A DNA stretch of 64,000 nt from Bolinopsis microptera. Taxonomy: Eukaryota; Ctenophora; Tentaculata; Lobata; Bolinopsidae. Position 1 is the first letter of the stretch; each line of letters opens with the position of its first letter. The position numbers and the translations under genes are program-made. Location: assembly GCF_026151205.1 (NCBI RefSeq), contig NC_087075.1, forward strand, positions 2,950,359 through 3,014,358, in the 5' to 3' direction. Positions 49,201-59,799 of this stretch are shown here, piece after piece. The notes below the pieces were generated by a model. That model worked only from the letters and a program-made list of their open reading frames with translations, ran no database searches and had not been told where the DNA came from.

Positions 49201-50335
49201 TATCTCATAAATCTCACGGACAGCAGTTCATTCATTTCGATGCCGGTCGGGATAGCAATTCAAATTTTAGAAATTTCATAATTAAGATTTCCCGCCAGGA
49301 TCTTCGAACCAAGTTCTGTGGGGGTGTTCCTTAGTCCCTGACATATAAACAGATAACAGAACTGTCCCGTCATTCAAAATATCCACAATTCAGCACCCCG
49401 ATCAACAAGGAAAGTAGAACCAGCCCCTACAAATAATTGGAGGTGGAGCGAGGGTAATGAGGATATAATGTACCTCACCACACTCTTCGAGCTAGCAAAC
49501 TAGTGATGAGCTGCAATAGCTGCACCCAGTCGCGAGGGACCGTGAGACACAGGACATGCATTACTGTGTAGTTTTGTCAGATTGATAGGCCCCTAAAAAT
49601 ACATCTTCTTCTTGGTTTTGTAAGAATTCTCCATGATTGCCACACATGGCAACCTACCTCGAGCTCAAGTACCTCTTTTAAGAACATGATCGATCGTGAA
49701 GTTTTACATTTTAATATAAATGATTTGACCCTTGATAAGAGGCAGCTCAGGGAACAATGTTACTATACGAGAACAACATGGTTCATTCAGCTGAAACTGA
49801 TACAGCAATAAACTTCTTGTACACTTTAATACTAATCGGACGAAATGATTTATATGATGATCAATTGGAATTTTGCCAAATCGTTAAGACTACAATGAAA
49901 ATCGAGTGAAACTCAACCACGGACTATTTTGAGCCCGTAAACATTGAATATTTTCCAAAGATCAATTGTTCTGGTTGGTTAATACTTTATTGTAATCTGT
50001 TATCGTATCAAAGTTAGGGCTAAATCTGGCTAAATCTGGCTAAATCTTAACCGGTCCAGAAATAGATTGGTTCCAGATTAATTGAATTAGGGTTTTGTTT
50101 TACTCTGTAATTTGGGTGAAGCGATTGAGTTATGAAATGAATTGGCGTTTGGCCAAAATGATTATTGCGGTCGATAATAAGTCTAAGTATACACCACACA
50201 TGTTCAATCTTTTACAGATAAGAAAAATTCACATCTGAGCATGAAATTGATTGATTTGAACGGAATATGCCGCCAAGCTACCAGAGTTATAGACATCAAG
50301 AAACCCTACAAAATCATCATAGACTCACAGCGTGA
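46265..50335. other. Gene-free stretch
   Basis: No supported exon. CACGTG sites at about 46878, 46909, 47034 and 47049. Pairs of 'agaggagagtagaggagagta' near 48295. The open frames 46580-46885 and 48736-48936 have no domain features. Confidence 0.4.
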
Positions 50336-50339
50336 GAGA

Positions 50340-50530
50340 GCAAGGTAAAGGTGTAGTAAAGGTGTAGTAAGAGACACTGCAAGCCTCAACCAGGGAGGGA
50401 GAGGTGTAGTAAAGGTGTAGTAAGAGACACTGCAAGCCTCAACCAGGGAGGGAGAGACTCACAGCGTGAGAGAGCAAGGTGTAGTAAAGGTGTAGTAAGA
50501 GACACTGCAAGCCTCAACCAGGGAGGGAGA
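50340..50530. repeat. Complex minisatellite
   Basis: Three copies of 'gtgtagtaagagacactgcaagcctcaaccagggagggaga', with 'aaggtgtagta' and 'actcacagcgtgagagagc' modules between and before them. Period is variable. Confidence 0.85.
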
Positions 50531-51000
50531 GGAACAAACAGGTTCAGAAAACCTCCAGCTCGAAACAAATAAAAGCTGCCACAAAAAACACTGGCCAACC
50601 AGCCCTATAGCCTGAGCTCTATTAGCCATATTGAACCGCTTCATTTGATAAACAAGGTGATACATACAGAGTATTTGTAAAGGAGCAAGGCATTAGTAAC
50701 CTGCCCAGCCTGTCGTAACATTACACACCGCTCATCTGTACTCATAGTTGGAGGTAAAAAGGATGGCACGGAGTTTTCGGACAACAAACTGACACCAAGA
50801 CAGGGAGGATCTGGGCCAGCGAGCCTCGGCTTAGTTTAGCGAGTCATTTCGTGTAATTGACCGGGTAATGTTGTGACGGTTGTGCTAACTTGATATTGAC
50901 CATTAGATTCCCATTACTCACTCATTAGCTACTTGTTCGCTAAATATCTACCTTTATTACACAGCGTGGAGCAGCGTGAAGTGTCACGTGATTGTGTTGT

Positions 51001-51112
51001 GCGTGTCACGTGACCCCTGGTAAAAACACGTGTCACGTGACCCCTTGTAAAAACACGTGTCACGTGACCCCTTGTAAAAACACGTGTCACGTGACCCCTT
51101 GTAAAAACACAG
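51001..51112. repeat. 27 bp tandem repeat packed with CACGTG
   Basis: Units of the form taaaaacacgtgtcacgtga + cccctt(g). CACGTG at 51007, 51027, 51034, 51054, 51061, 51081 and 51088, so each unit holds two boxes 7 bp apart and units are 27 bp apart. A further box lies at about 50984. The open frame through it (CHVTPCKNT repeats) is a by-product of the 27 bp period. Confidence 0.92.
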
Positions 51113-51309
51113 CCAGCTCTGGTAAAACCAATAGTCGCGCAATTACGGAGCGGGCACGTGCTGGTTTAGCTAGGTGTTTAGAAATGTGGAGTTTCAGCCG
51201 GTGTCACGTGATTGAGTTGTGTGTTTCAGCCTGTAATGTGAGGGAGAGATTTATCAGAGCTAATCGGTGGTATTGGAGAGACTCAAGGGAGGTCCACCAA
51301 TAAACACGG

Positions 51310-52560
51310 ACCTGATTGCTTCATCTCCTAAGCGTGTAGGGCTGGCAGTATCTCGGGGATAGTGGCAGGTGTAGCATCATCTGCACGTGTAGCACCATCT
51401 GTACGTATAATATATGTAAGATGGGAGGTTCTTGACGCGGGAAAACGTTTGGCGGTAACTATATAGGTATAGTCCTACCAACACATTTTATGTTTGACGG
51501 TCACTGTATGGGAACAGTCCGTCCAACACGTACGACCAAGAACACATTTTTCTATGTAATGCTCATATATTAGGACGCAATGAAACTACCGGACCACGAT
51601 GTATATAAAGCTCCGGATGTATATAAAGCTCCGGACTTGTCGTCAATCTAGCCGCGCATAAGTTAGACCAAATGATACCCGGCAAAACCTCAACTTGCTC
51701 GAAGTTAAACCCATCCAAAGTTATCCTGTATCCATTTTCAGGTTCGTGTACTGGAGCTGATTTAAAGTTGTGAATTCCGGGCGTTGAAAACAAGATGATT
51801 TAATGAGCACAGGAGAGAGATCACAGATTCCTGAGAGGTGCAAATTTCAGTTAATCTGCCACGCCCCAGTTCCACGGTCAGAACCTGAAAATTAGATTAA
51901 AAGGTGCTCTCGGGAGTGTAGTCTGTCCGACTGTCAGGCTAGTTCTGTTACTGAGATGGTTATTATCACGTGACCCATTGCTGGAGATAAGGAGGTCAAA
52001 ATAGTTATCGTCTGTTATTTAATATTGTGTATCGTCCGTAAAACACAATTCTTATGTTCGGTAGGAATTTCGTCGGAAGAATTAATGATCTGAACCTGGT
52101 TTTCTAAAACATCTGATTTTTTCTCATAATTTTCAAGTTACTCATGACACTGTTTTGTTATATTATGTTGACAAAAGGGCGGTAATTTATTATTTGTAGA
52201 CAAGTTTGCACAGTAGGTTTACTAAATGCCGGAAACTCTAATAATAATACATAATAATCAATTAGGATAATACCACCTAATTTAGTGATAACAAGGACCA
52301 ACAAGGATATATAACTGAAAACAAGAATAGTTTTCGGCATGGAACTGCTTCGACCTGTCCACTTTACTTTGTTGCTCGATTTACTGCGGTTAGCAAATGT
52401 TCAGCTAATTTTTTCCCAGAAATTTTGCACAGTTAATATTATTTCTAATTCCTTTAACTTTCTCTCTGATTAATTCAGGATTATACTAAAAATTTAGATC
52501 AAATAATAATGTCTAATAAACATTAACATGAACAGAGGATAACTTAACTAACAGTAGAAT
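51310..52560. other. Gene-free stretch
   Basis: AT-rich. CACGTG at about 51382 and 51967, and a short duplication of 'tgtatataaagctccgga' at about 51600. No exon seen. Confidence 0.4.
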
Positions 52561-52574
52561 ATGTCAATAATCCG

Positions 52575-52770
52575 GAGAGAACTCCGAGGAAACTGCGAGA
52601 AAACTGTGAGGAAACTCCGCGGAAGCTGTGAGGAAACTGAGAGGAAACTGTGAGGAAACTCCGCGGAAGCTGAGAGGAAACTGTGAAGAAACTGAGAGGA
52701 AACTGAGAGGAAACTGTGAGGAAACTCCGCAGAAGCTGAGAGGAAACTGCGAGGAAACTGTGAGGACACT
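52575..52770. repeat. Short-unit minisatellite (gaggaaactg)
   Basis: Units of 10-15 bp built from 'gaggaaactg(tga/aga/cga)' and 'ctccgc(g/a)gaagctga'. It generates low-complexity frames on both strands that I do not call. Confidence 0.9.
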
Positions 52771-53909
52771 GACATCAGCCAATAACAGCAAGATCAACAC
52801 AAGACAATCACAAGACCGGATAACTACTGTTTTATCGCTCCCTGGCAGTAATCAACTTTGCCCAAATTGGTATCTAAAACAAGTTGCTGTAGATAACATA
52901 GACTTACAAATGGACAGTTTCTAATCTAGAAGGTTTACAGCCAATAATATTAATTAGTTCCATCAGCTATCAAAGCAAAGAGAAAAACGAGATATCAAAA
53001 TATTTTTACTAATCATGATTGCAAGAGTAAAGGAGTAAGTCCCAAGAGGAGCTTAGCATTTTTTGTTTTTATCAATAAACGTTCAAATTGTACACAAAGT
53101 AGTACAAAATTTGATTACAAAAAACATTCGCCGAAAGACCTATACATGCGTTGACAAGTGACAGAGTGTAAACAAAATTAGGGACACTGAAACACCAGAT
53201 GACCAGTAAACTGTTCCTAGCAATAAACCATGAAGATACTGGAGCGATACAAGGGAACGAAACATGAGATGTGATTATCTGTTATTACTTTTATTTACTT
53301 TATCGTGCAGTTACGGCAGGTTCTATGGAAGGAGTTGATAATACGGACTATTATTCTAACAGTTGATGGCATGCTTGCAGAAGGTAATACTTGTGGAGGT
53401 TAGAATGAAATAAAATTTTTCCAGTCTTGATTTATCTTTCGCCCAATCGTTGTTATATATTATTACGGTCGTTATAACGCTGTCCACATATGAACACAAA
53501 TCCGGGCAATGGAAAGTCATGATTCTAGTCGAAAATTCAATAGGTTGTATTAAAATGATTAAATTTGTTGCACACACCCATATCGCTAAGTTTGCAGTTT
53601 GACAAAAAGCACGTGGATTTAAAACTAACTAACCATGCTTCAGAGACACCGCGTGCTGTACGCGCGCGCCATTAAAAGGCTTCATGCAAGAACGTTGGAC
53701 AACTTTGATCAATAAAATGTTGTACCGCGTTACGTTGATGTGGATTGATTTTGGCGCTAATTTCGGTAATCATGGTAAAATAAAAGCGGTTAATTGAAGC
53801 TTGTCCCTTTCGTCAAAAGGGTTCGAAGCTATTCCTACAGGTGAAATCTGTCCATCAGGCTGTTTTTAGGAGCAATTACCTACACTCACTTCTCTACATT
53901 TCCACGTAC

Positions 53910-54045
53910 CTGGGGGAGTGGGGACCTGGGGGATTGGGGGAGGGGGGACCTGGGGGAGGGGGGACCTGGGGGACTGGGGACCTGGGGGACTAGAGGGACC
54001 TGGGGACTGGGGGACCTGGGGGACTGGGGAACTGGGGGGACAATT
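53910..54045. repeat. G-rich minisatellite (gggggacctgggggactgggg)
   Basis: G-tracts of four to six separated by acct/act; a strong candidate for G-quadruplex formation on the + strand. The Gly/Trp-rich frame at 53918-54112 is a by-product. Confidence 0.85.
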
Positions 54046-54420
54046 TCGCGTTAGTCCAGTTTCGCTTACTATTCTGAATATTTTAGCACAGAAATTTAAC
54101 AGTAAAACATAATAGTGAACTGCTATATAACAGCAGTATTACAAGATACAATGCCAAATATTCAAGGTAAATTGTAAATATGTAAATTGTAATTATACTG
54201 ACCAAGCGAAGGTAGAGACAGACGGCACAGACTCAAGGTAAACTAGTCCTGGATACTCTCCAAACGTTTGACAGATAAGCAAACCTTGATCCGCTGTAAT
54301 CATACTTCTTTTCGTGGGGTTCGTTTTTTGTAGGAATAATATCCTGTTTTTCTTGTATTTCTCGCGATCCGTAAATCCTTCAGCAGTCAGAACGGAGAAC
54401 CAAACATAACCTAATAATAG

Positions 54421-54816
54421 GGGGGGGAGCCAAGTAGATATTTGTAGATATTTGTAGATTAATGTAGAATGGATAATCCACGAAAAAAGTGGATGACATT
54501 CTACAAATTTATACATTTATCTCCAAAAATTCAGTAGAATTTCTGGGCACATATTTGAGATTACATTTTTTGTAGATAAATGTAGATATTTGTAGATTAT
54601 TGTCAATGGATAATTCACGAAAATTCTACAAATTCTACAAATTTATACATTAAACATTTATCTCCAAAAATTCAGTAGAATTTCTGGGCACATATTTGAG
54701 ATATACATTTTTTGAAGATAAATGTAGATATTTGTAGATTATTGTCAATGGATAATTTACGAAAAAAGTGGATGACATTATCCAAATATCTACAAAAATC
54801 AACTTGGCTCCCCCCC
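54421..54816. mobile_element. Poly-G-ended TIR element with 8 bp TSD
   Basis: Begins GGGGGGGAGCCAAGT and ends ACTTGGCTCCCCCCC, flanked by the perfect 8 bp duplication AATAATAG (54413-54420 and 54817-54824). The interior is AT-rich and built of repeated 'tgtagatatttgtagatta' and 'tctccaaaaattcagtagaatttctgggcacatatttgaga' phrases. It has no coding capacity at 396 bp, so it is non-autonomous. An 8 bp TSD is found in hAT, P and Merlin superfamilies; poly-G ends are not typical of any I know well. Confidence 0.88.
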
Positions 54817-54824
54817 AATAATAG

Positions 54825-55496
54825 TACAATTATACAAGAATAATTTGAAATAAAATAATTTTGAAAAATTATACAACCGAGAATAATGGGAATAACATGG
54901 GGATATATAGGGGGATTAAAAATTATAATGTTGGGACTTGGGATTTTAAGAACTGATTAACAAAATTTGCAAACATGGCATAATTTATTAAATTATCTCA
55001 TAAATTTTGGCCATTTAAACTTCCAACATTCTTTTTTAATCACCCTGTAAAGCTGTAAATAATGAAGGACGACTTAGCAACTACTCTCTAGAAGTGATAA
55101 ATTAAAAACATTTTGAATTGCGAATAGTCAGATATTTGTTTGTTTGTTTGTTTGTAGAACCCGTCCTCAATCTCGTATCGGAAAATGATCCGACTCAAAT
55201 CCTGAGTGTAAATACGGGTGGTACCAGCAAGGGTATTTATTAAGCATTTAGAATTCTGTAAAACTGCAGTAACAATTGTTTCTAGAACATTTAGTAATTT
55301 GGGTCGATATCAAAATACTGGTACTTGCACTAACATTTTACGACACACTGGGTACGACAACCCTTGATTCAATTTCACGAATACTGCAACATTGGTGTGA
55401 TAACCGTCTGCCCCAAAGTTGCATAGTGAAGTTTGCACTCTTCTAATATATTAATATCGACCCCTGCCTGTCCTGCGTGCTTCCAAAATGTGAACT
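54825..55496. other. Non-genic stretch
   Basis: AT-rich, with a short tttg run at about 55137-55155. No exon seen. Confidence 0.4.
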
Positions 55497-57975
55497 TATC
55501 CCAAATTTATGATGACGCAGAAAAGTCTTGGAGCCATCATGAACTGGTGCACCGACAACGGGCTGAAGCTAAGTACTCTTAAAACACATACAGTAATGTT
55601 CACCTGGAGGAGGAAATGGGAATTCTCTGAACCTCTAACAGTGAACGGAACCGAAATAAGTATGCGTAACTCAACTAAGTTTCTAGGAGTAACACTCGAT
55701 AGCAAACTCACGTGGAATGAACACATCAAAAATCAATGTAAAAAAGCCAAAGGCATACTCATGCAATGCAGGAGAGCCATTGGACCAACATGGGGGTTCA
55801 CCCCCAAGACCATGAAATGGATTTATACGGCTGTGGTCAGACCTTCCCTGACATACGCTGCGACAATCTGGCTCAATGGTGTGTCCAAAAAACATAACTT
55901 AATAATCCTAAGCAGCGTTCAGCGGCTAGGGAATATGGGGGGGGGGGGGGGGGGGGGCCAACCATATTAAAGTATATTAAAATGTAGGATTTTTCCCGAT
56001 TTTGACCCGGGGATATACTTTAATATACTTTAATATACTTTAATATACTTTAATATATCCCTATCTCCTTGGAGGCCTACATCAAAAATTGTTGCCCAAA
56101 ATAAGCTTGAAATGCAATCCTTAATCGATTCCAAAAAGTTCTTGAAAAAATATTGAAAACTGATGGAGTTATTTCAATTTTAATGAAGTTATTTTGGCTA
56201 GTATTCTGAACCGAGATATTATGTGCAATTTTCCCAATTTTGTTCATGGAGGTCTTTTTACTTAGTATCCACTATATCCAACAAACACTGAGTTATATAT
56301 TTCACATAGAGTTAGTCTCATTAAAAAATATTGAAATTTTATCGAATTTGGGCAAAAGCGAATTTGGACAAAAGCGTATGCCCAAATATGGGCATATTTT
56401 TTAAAGCTCATAGCTCAGCCAATTTTTGACCAATCTGGATGGAAATTCATGTACTAGTCCTAAAACAGGCTTATCTTGCGAATCTGAGTGAAAAATATAG
56501 TTCATCATGTAAATCTTAACGAAGAATATAAATCTTCTAATTGTAGGTATATTAAAGTATATTAAATTGTAGGATTTTATCCGATTTTGACCCGGGGATA
56601 TACTTTAATATACTTTAATATGGTTGGCCCCCCCCCCCCCCCAATATTTTCATAACAGGAGGGTTACCATCAACTCCTGGAGCAGTTCTAGACATCATCA
56701 CAGGAATCGTCCCCATCGACCTGGTGATAGAAGAGGAAGCAGCGAAAGGAGCTCTTAGACTCAAATCCAACAACCACTGGATATATGAGCCGATGGTTAA
56801 TAAGAAGGGTAATCTAATCACCCATACAAAACTCAACGAACAGTTACTAAAGGCCATCAAACTCGATTCTGAAGACAAGACCAACAGACTACATCACTGA
56901 ATGTTGACATTGGTTTTACCACAGAAATTCCACGACTCTCCGAGTACGAGGAAATTGAGAATGACGCTAACACCATACAATGCTACACAGATAGTTCCAA
57001 AATGAATGAACAAGTTGGAGCAGGAGTGTACATTGTCGATAACGACACCCCTCCACGCGAGGAGTCCTACCACCTAGGAACCAACTCAACCGTCTTCCAG
57101 GCCGAGACATTTGCCGTAGGCACAGCGGCAAAAATACTACGGGAATCTGGAACCAAAAGTAGAAAAATCATCATAAACTGCGATAGCCAGGCGACAATAA
57201 TGGCAATGAGCAATATAAAAGTCAAATCAAAAAGCACCAGCATGGCAATAAGTGAGCTGAACCAACTAGCAACGGACAATCAAGTCCTACTACGATGGAT
57301 TCCAGCTCATAAAGGCTATGATGGTAACGAAAAGGCCGACTCTCTTGCCAAAAAAGGCTCCGATAACTTGGAATCCGCTCATGTGCAACTACCAATACCA
57401 AAGGTATTATGGAAGGGAGCGCTGCGGAGTATAAGTCATCGGAAAATGAGGGAAAGATGGAGAACGTTGCCCAACACTCACTTCAAACGAGTATGGAGAC
57501 ATAAGTTCGCCAGATCAATCCCGGCAAAGAGAGCATAAGAACAGCAACACAATTCCTTACTGGACATTGTGAACTAAACTACCACATTAATAAGTTCAAG
57601 CTGACAACGGTCCCCAAAATTTGTCCACACTGTCTCATGGAGGAGGAGACAATGAACTACTTTATTGGCCAGTGCCCGAAATGGTCTTACCGACGAGGAG
57701 GATACTTTGACTCATTTTATCTTAGCGTGACAGACATAGTGGACAAATTCTCACTACCAAGGATCATCGGCTTCATACAAGCAATACAGTACAATAGTAC
57801 AACTAAACGATTTACTAAATGCAAAGAAAACAAAATCTAAACATTTTTTTTCTTGATTTTTTAATTTTACCGGGGTAAGCACAGGGCCCCAATGCTCTAT
57901 CTTACAGTGGTCACGATCTTACTATTAGTGATATTGACCACAGCCCCCTACGAAGAAGAAGAAGACGTATTCCCT
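55497..57975 (+). pseudogene. 5'-truncated LINE with RNase H domain (I-like), dead
   Basis: Begins in the C-terminal part of a reverse transcriptase (LGAIMNWCTDNGLKLS..., KFLGVTLDSKLTW, VVRPSLTYAATIW, SVQRLGN), so the catalytic palm is missing. After a nested element (55937-56642) the same protein resumes with ITGGLPSTPGAVLDI. A frame break near 56900 precedes an RNase H domain (57002-57538) with the four acidic residues in YTDSSK, QAETFAV, NCDSQAT and NEKADSLAK. Another frame change at about 57540 leads to a C-terminal zinc-knuckle-like CPHC...C (57541-57840) whose usual His is Asn. The 3' end has (gaa)n repeats at 57951-57966, as in I-clade LINEs. The copy cannot transpose by itself. Confidence 0.85.
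55937..56642. mobile_element. Poly-G-ended element nested in the LINE
   Basis: Begins with 21 G then CCAACCATATTAAAG; ends CTTTAATATGGTTGG then 15 C. It is flanked by AATAT on both sides (55932-55936, 56643-56647). Removing it with one AATAT restores the LINE reading frame, which confirms the boundaries. Near each end lies a copy of 'tgtaggatttt..ccgattttgacccgggg', direct relative to each other, in AT-rich ttaatatac repeats. It shares poly-G ends with the 54421 element but not the inner sequence. Confidence 0.88.
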
Positions 57976-58044
57976 GTAAAGGATGATATAAGCACAGAGT
58001 TATAAATTTGCATAAAACGACTGAGTTTATTATAGTATTATGAT

Positions 58045-58553
58045 TACCTTACAAGACATATTTATAACGTACGAAATGTGGCGGTTTTCCGAAAATTTCG
58101 CCATATTTTCGGACCGCCAAAATTTCAGTCGTCGTAATAGAATCCGTCGCATTATCTTTTAGCTTATTTCAATGACTGTGCCTTCACTGCTTTATTTTGT
58201 TTCTAAAAAGTAATATCAAGTAAAATAAATAAATAAATTCTGGCATCTTGGGACAAATTATCACCACACCAATGACGAATTGAATGTCAAGCAATACAGT
58301 TTAAATTTGCATTAAAATACATGTATGTGCTAACATGAAAGTCTTACAGTCTTAATACAGACTAAGTTTGAACATGATTTTACCGAATTTCAGAAATTTC
58401 CTTACTGCTTACTGTCACAAAAATTATGAAAAATACCCTTATTTTCTGTGACGTCCGAAATGTGACGGTTTTTGTATAATTTCGCCATATTTTCGGACCG
58501 CCAAAATTTCGGTCGTCGCAAATTGGTCCGCCACAAAAAAGTCTTGTAAGGTA
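58045..58553. mobile_element. MITE-like element with TACCTTACAAGAC ends
   Basis: Termini TACCTTACAAGAC and GTCTTGTAAGGTA are perfect inverted repeats of 13 bp (or 11 bp flanked by a TA duplication, Tc1/mariner-like). Subterminal segments at about 58068-58137 and 58451-58518 are direct repeats of each other ('cgaaatgtg(g/a)cggttttt/c', 'atttcgccatattttcggaccgccaaaatttc'). The 509 bp interior is non-coding. Confidence 0.8.
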
Positions 58554-58641
58554 CTCTGACTAGGGTAACCGAGATCCCTTGAATCTCTTACCCTCTCCCC
58601 GCATATCAATGGAGTTCCCGCTATTCATAGGTCAGGAGAAA

Positions 58642-58785
58642 CTAATCCCACTATTTAATTAATGCTATTCCCACTATTTAATTAATGCTATTCCCACTAT
58701 TTAATTAATGCTATTCCCACTATTTAATTAATGCTATTCCCACTATTTAATTAATGCTATTCCCACTATTTAATTAATGCTATTC
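58642..58785. repeat. 23 bp tandem repeat, ~6 units
   Basis: The unit is attcccactatttaattaatgct, near-identical copies. It lies directly before the GPCR fragment and brings stop codons into its upstream frame. Confidence 0.92.
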
Positions 58786-58786
58786 G

Positions 58787-59128
58787 CCGGAAGAAGAACT
58801 TCTCGACCCGGCTACGCTGATTATAAGTTTTAGGATTAATGAGACTCCGATCCTGGAAACTACTCAGTACAGAATTTATTATGGCCTGCTGGCGTTCTGG
58901 TTCTTTGCCTGCTTTGTGATCGGACTGCCGGGAAACTGTCTAGCTTTGAGATATTTCGTCCACACAAAAGAACGAAATCTGTCAACTCTTCTTTACACTA
59001 GTTCTATAGTTGCCTGTTCTACTTCTATCGATATAGGTTCCTCCGTCATTCACCTTCCATTTGCTTTTAATCTGCTCAACACCACTTTAGAGTTGGACGG
59101 GTTCCTGCTAGTGAATACAATGTACTAA
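58787..59128 (+). pseudogene. GPCR fragment (TM1-TM2)
   Basis: The frame reads SPEEELLDPATLI, then YYGLLAFWFFACFVIGLPGNCLALRYF (TM1 with the class A Gly-Asn pair), a short basic loop and TM2 (LLYTSSIVACSTSIDIGSSVI), ending at TAA 59126-59128. No in-frame ATG precedes TM1 and no TM3-7 follows within several hundred bases, nor is there a good donor before the stop. This is either a first coding exon whose partners are beyond recognition or a truncated relic. Similar in style to, but not a close copy of, the receptor at 1871-3303. Confidence 0.6.
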
Positions 59129-59548
59129 TTAGTAAGCTACATTGAATTGTTCAACAGTCACATTTCCTAAAAAGAGCTCTTAATGTGTCTCCTTTGCTGC
59201 AACAACGAGATCCTCAGAACTTTCATGCGAATATACTTTAATGTTAAATATGTTTCGAATATTCCAAGAATACATGTCACGTTCTTTTAATTCTTTCATT
59301 GCTCAACTTAATGAATTTTGAAAAGAAATGTCAAAATTGTCATCAAAAATATGGCGACTTTAAAATACTCCGTATGCACTATGCACTATGCATGAACAAT
59401 GAACATTGTCAACGTCATAGTGGAATAAAGCTTCCTGGGTACAAGCTGCCTCAATAGTATGGGGCATGATTAAGACAGTAAACACTTGCACTAGTCTAAG
59501 GCGGCCTCTATCTCTCTTTCTCTCTCATTACGCGAAGGCTAAATCATT

Positions 59549-59797
<249 letters not shown>

Positions 59798-59799
59798 TT

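Noticed and set aside
50992-51303. CHVTPCKNT-repeat protein
   Set aside because: By-product of the 27 bp CACGTG repeat; no signal peptide or flanking coding sequence.
52548-52924. Low-complexity frames on both strands (RGNCEET and FPHSFLS types)
   Set aside because: Both come from one short-unit minisatellite; mirror-image openness on both strands argues against coding.
53815-53840. tRNA-like 'gggttcgaagc' T-loop phrase
   Set aside because: No acceptor stem, D-arm or anticodon arm can be folded around it.
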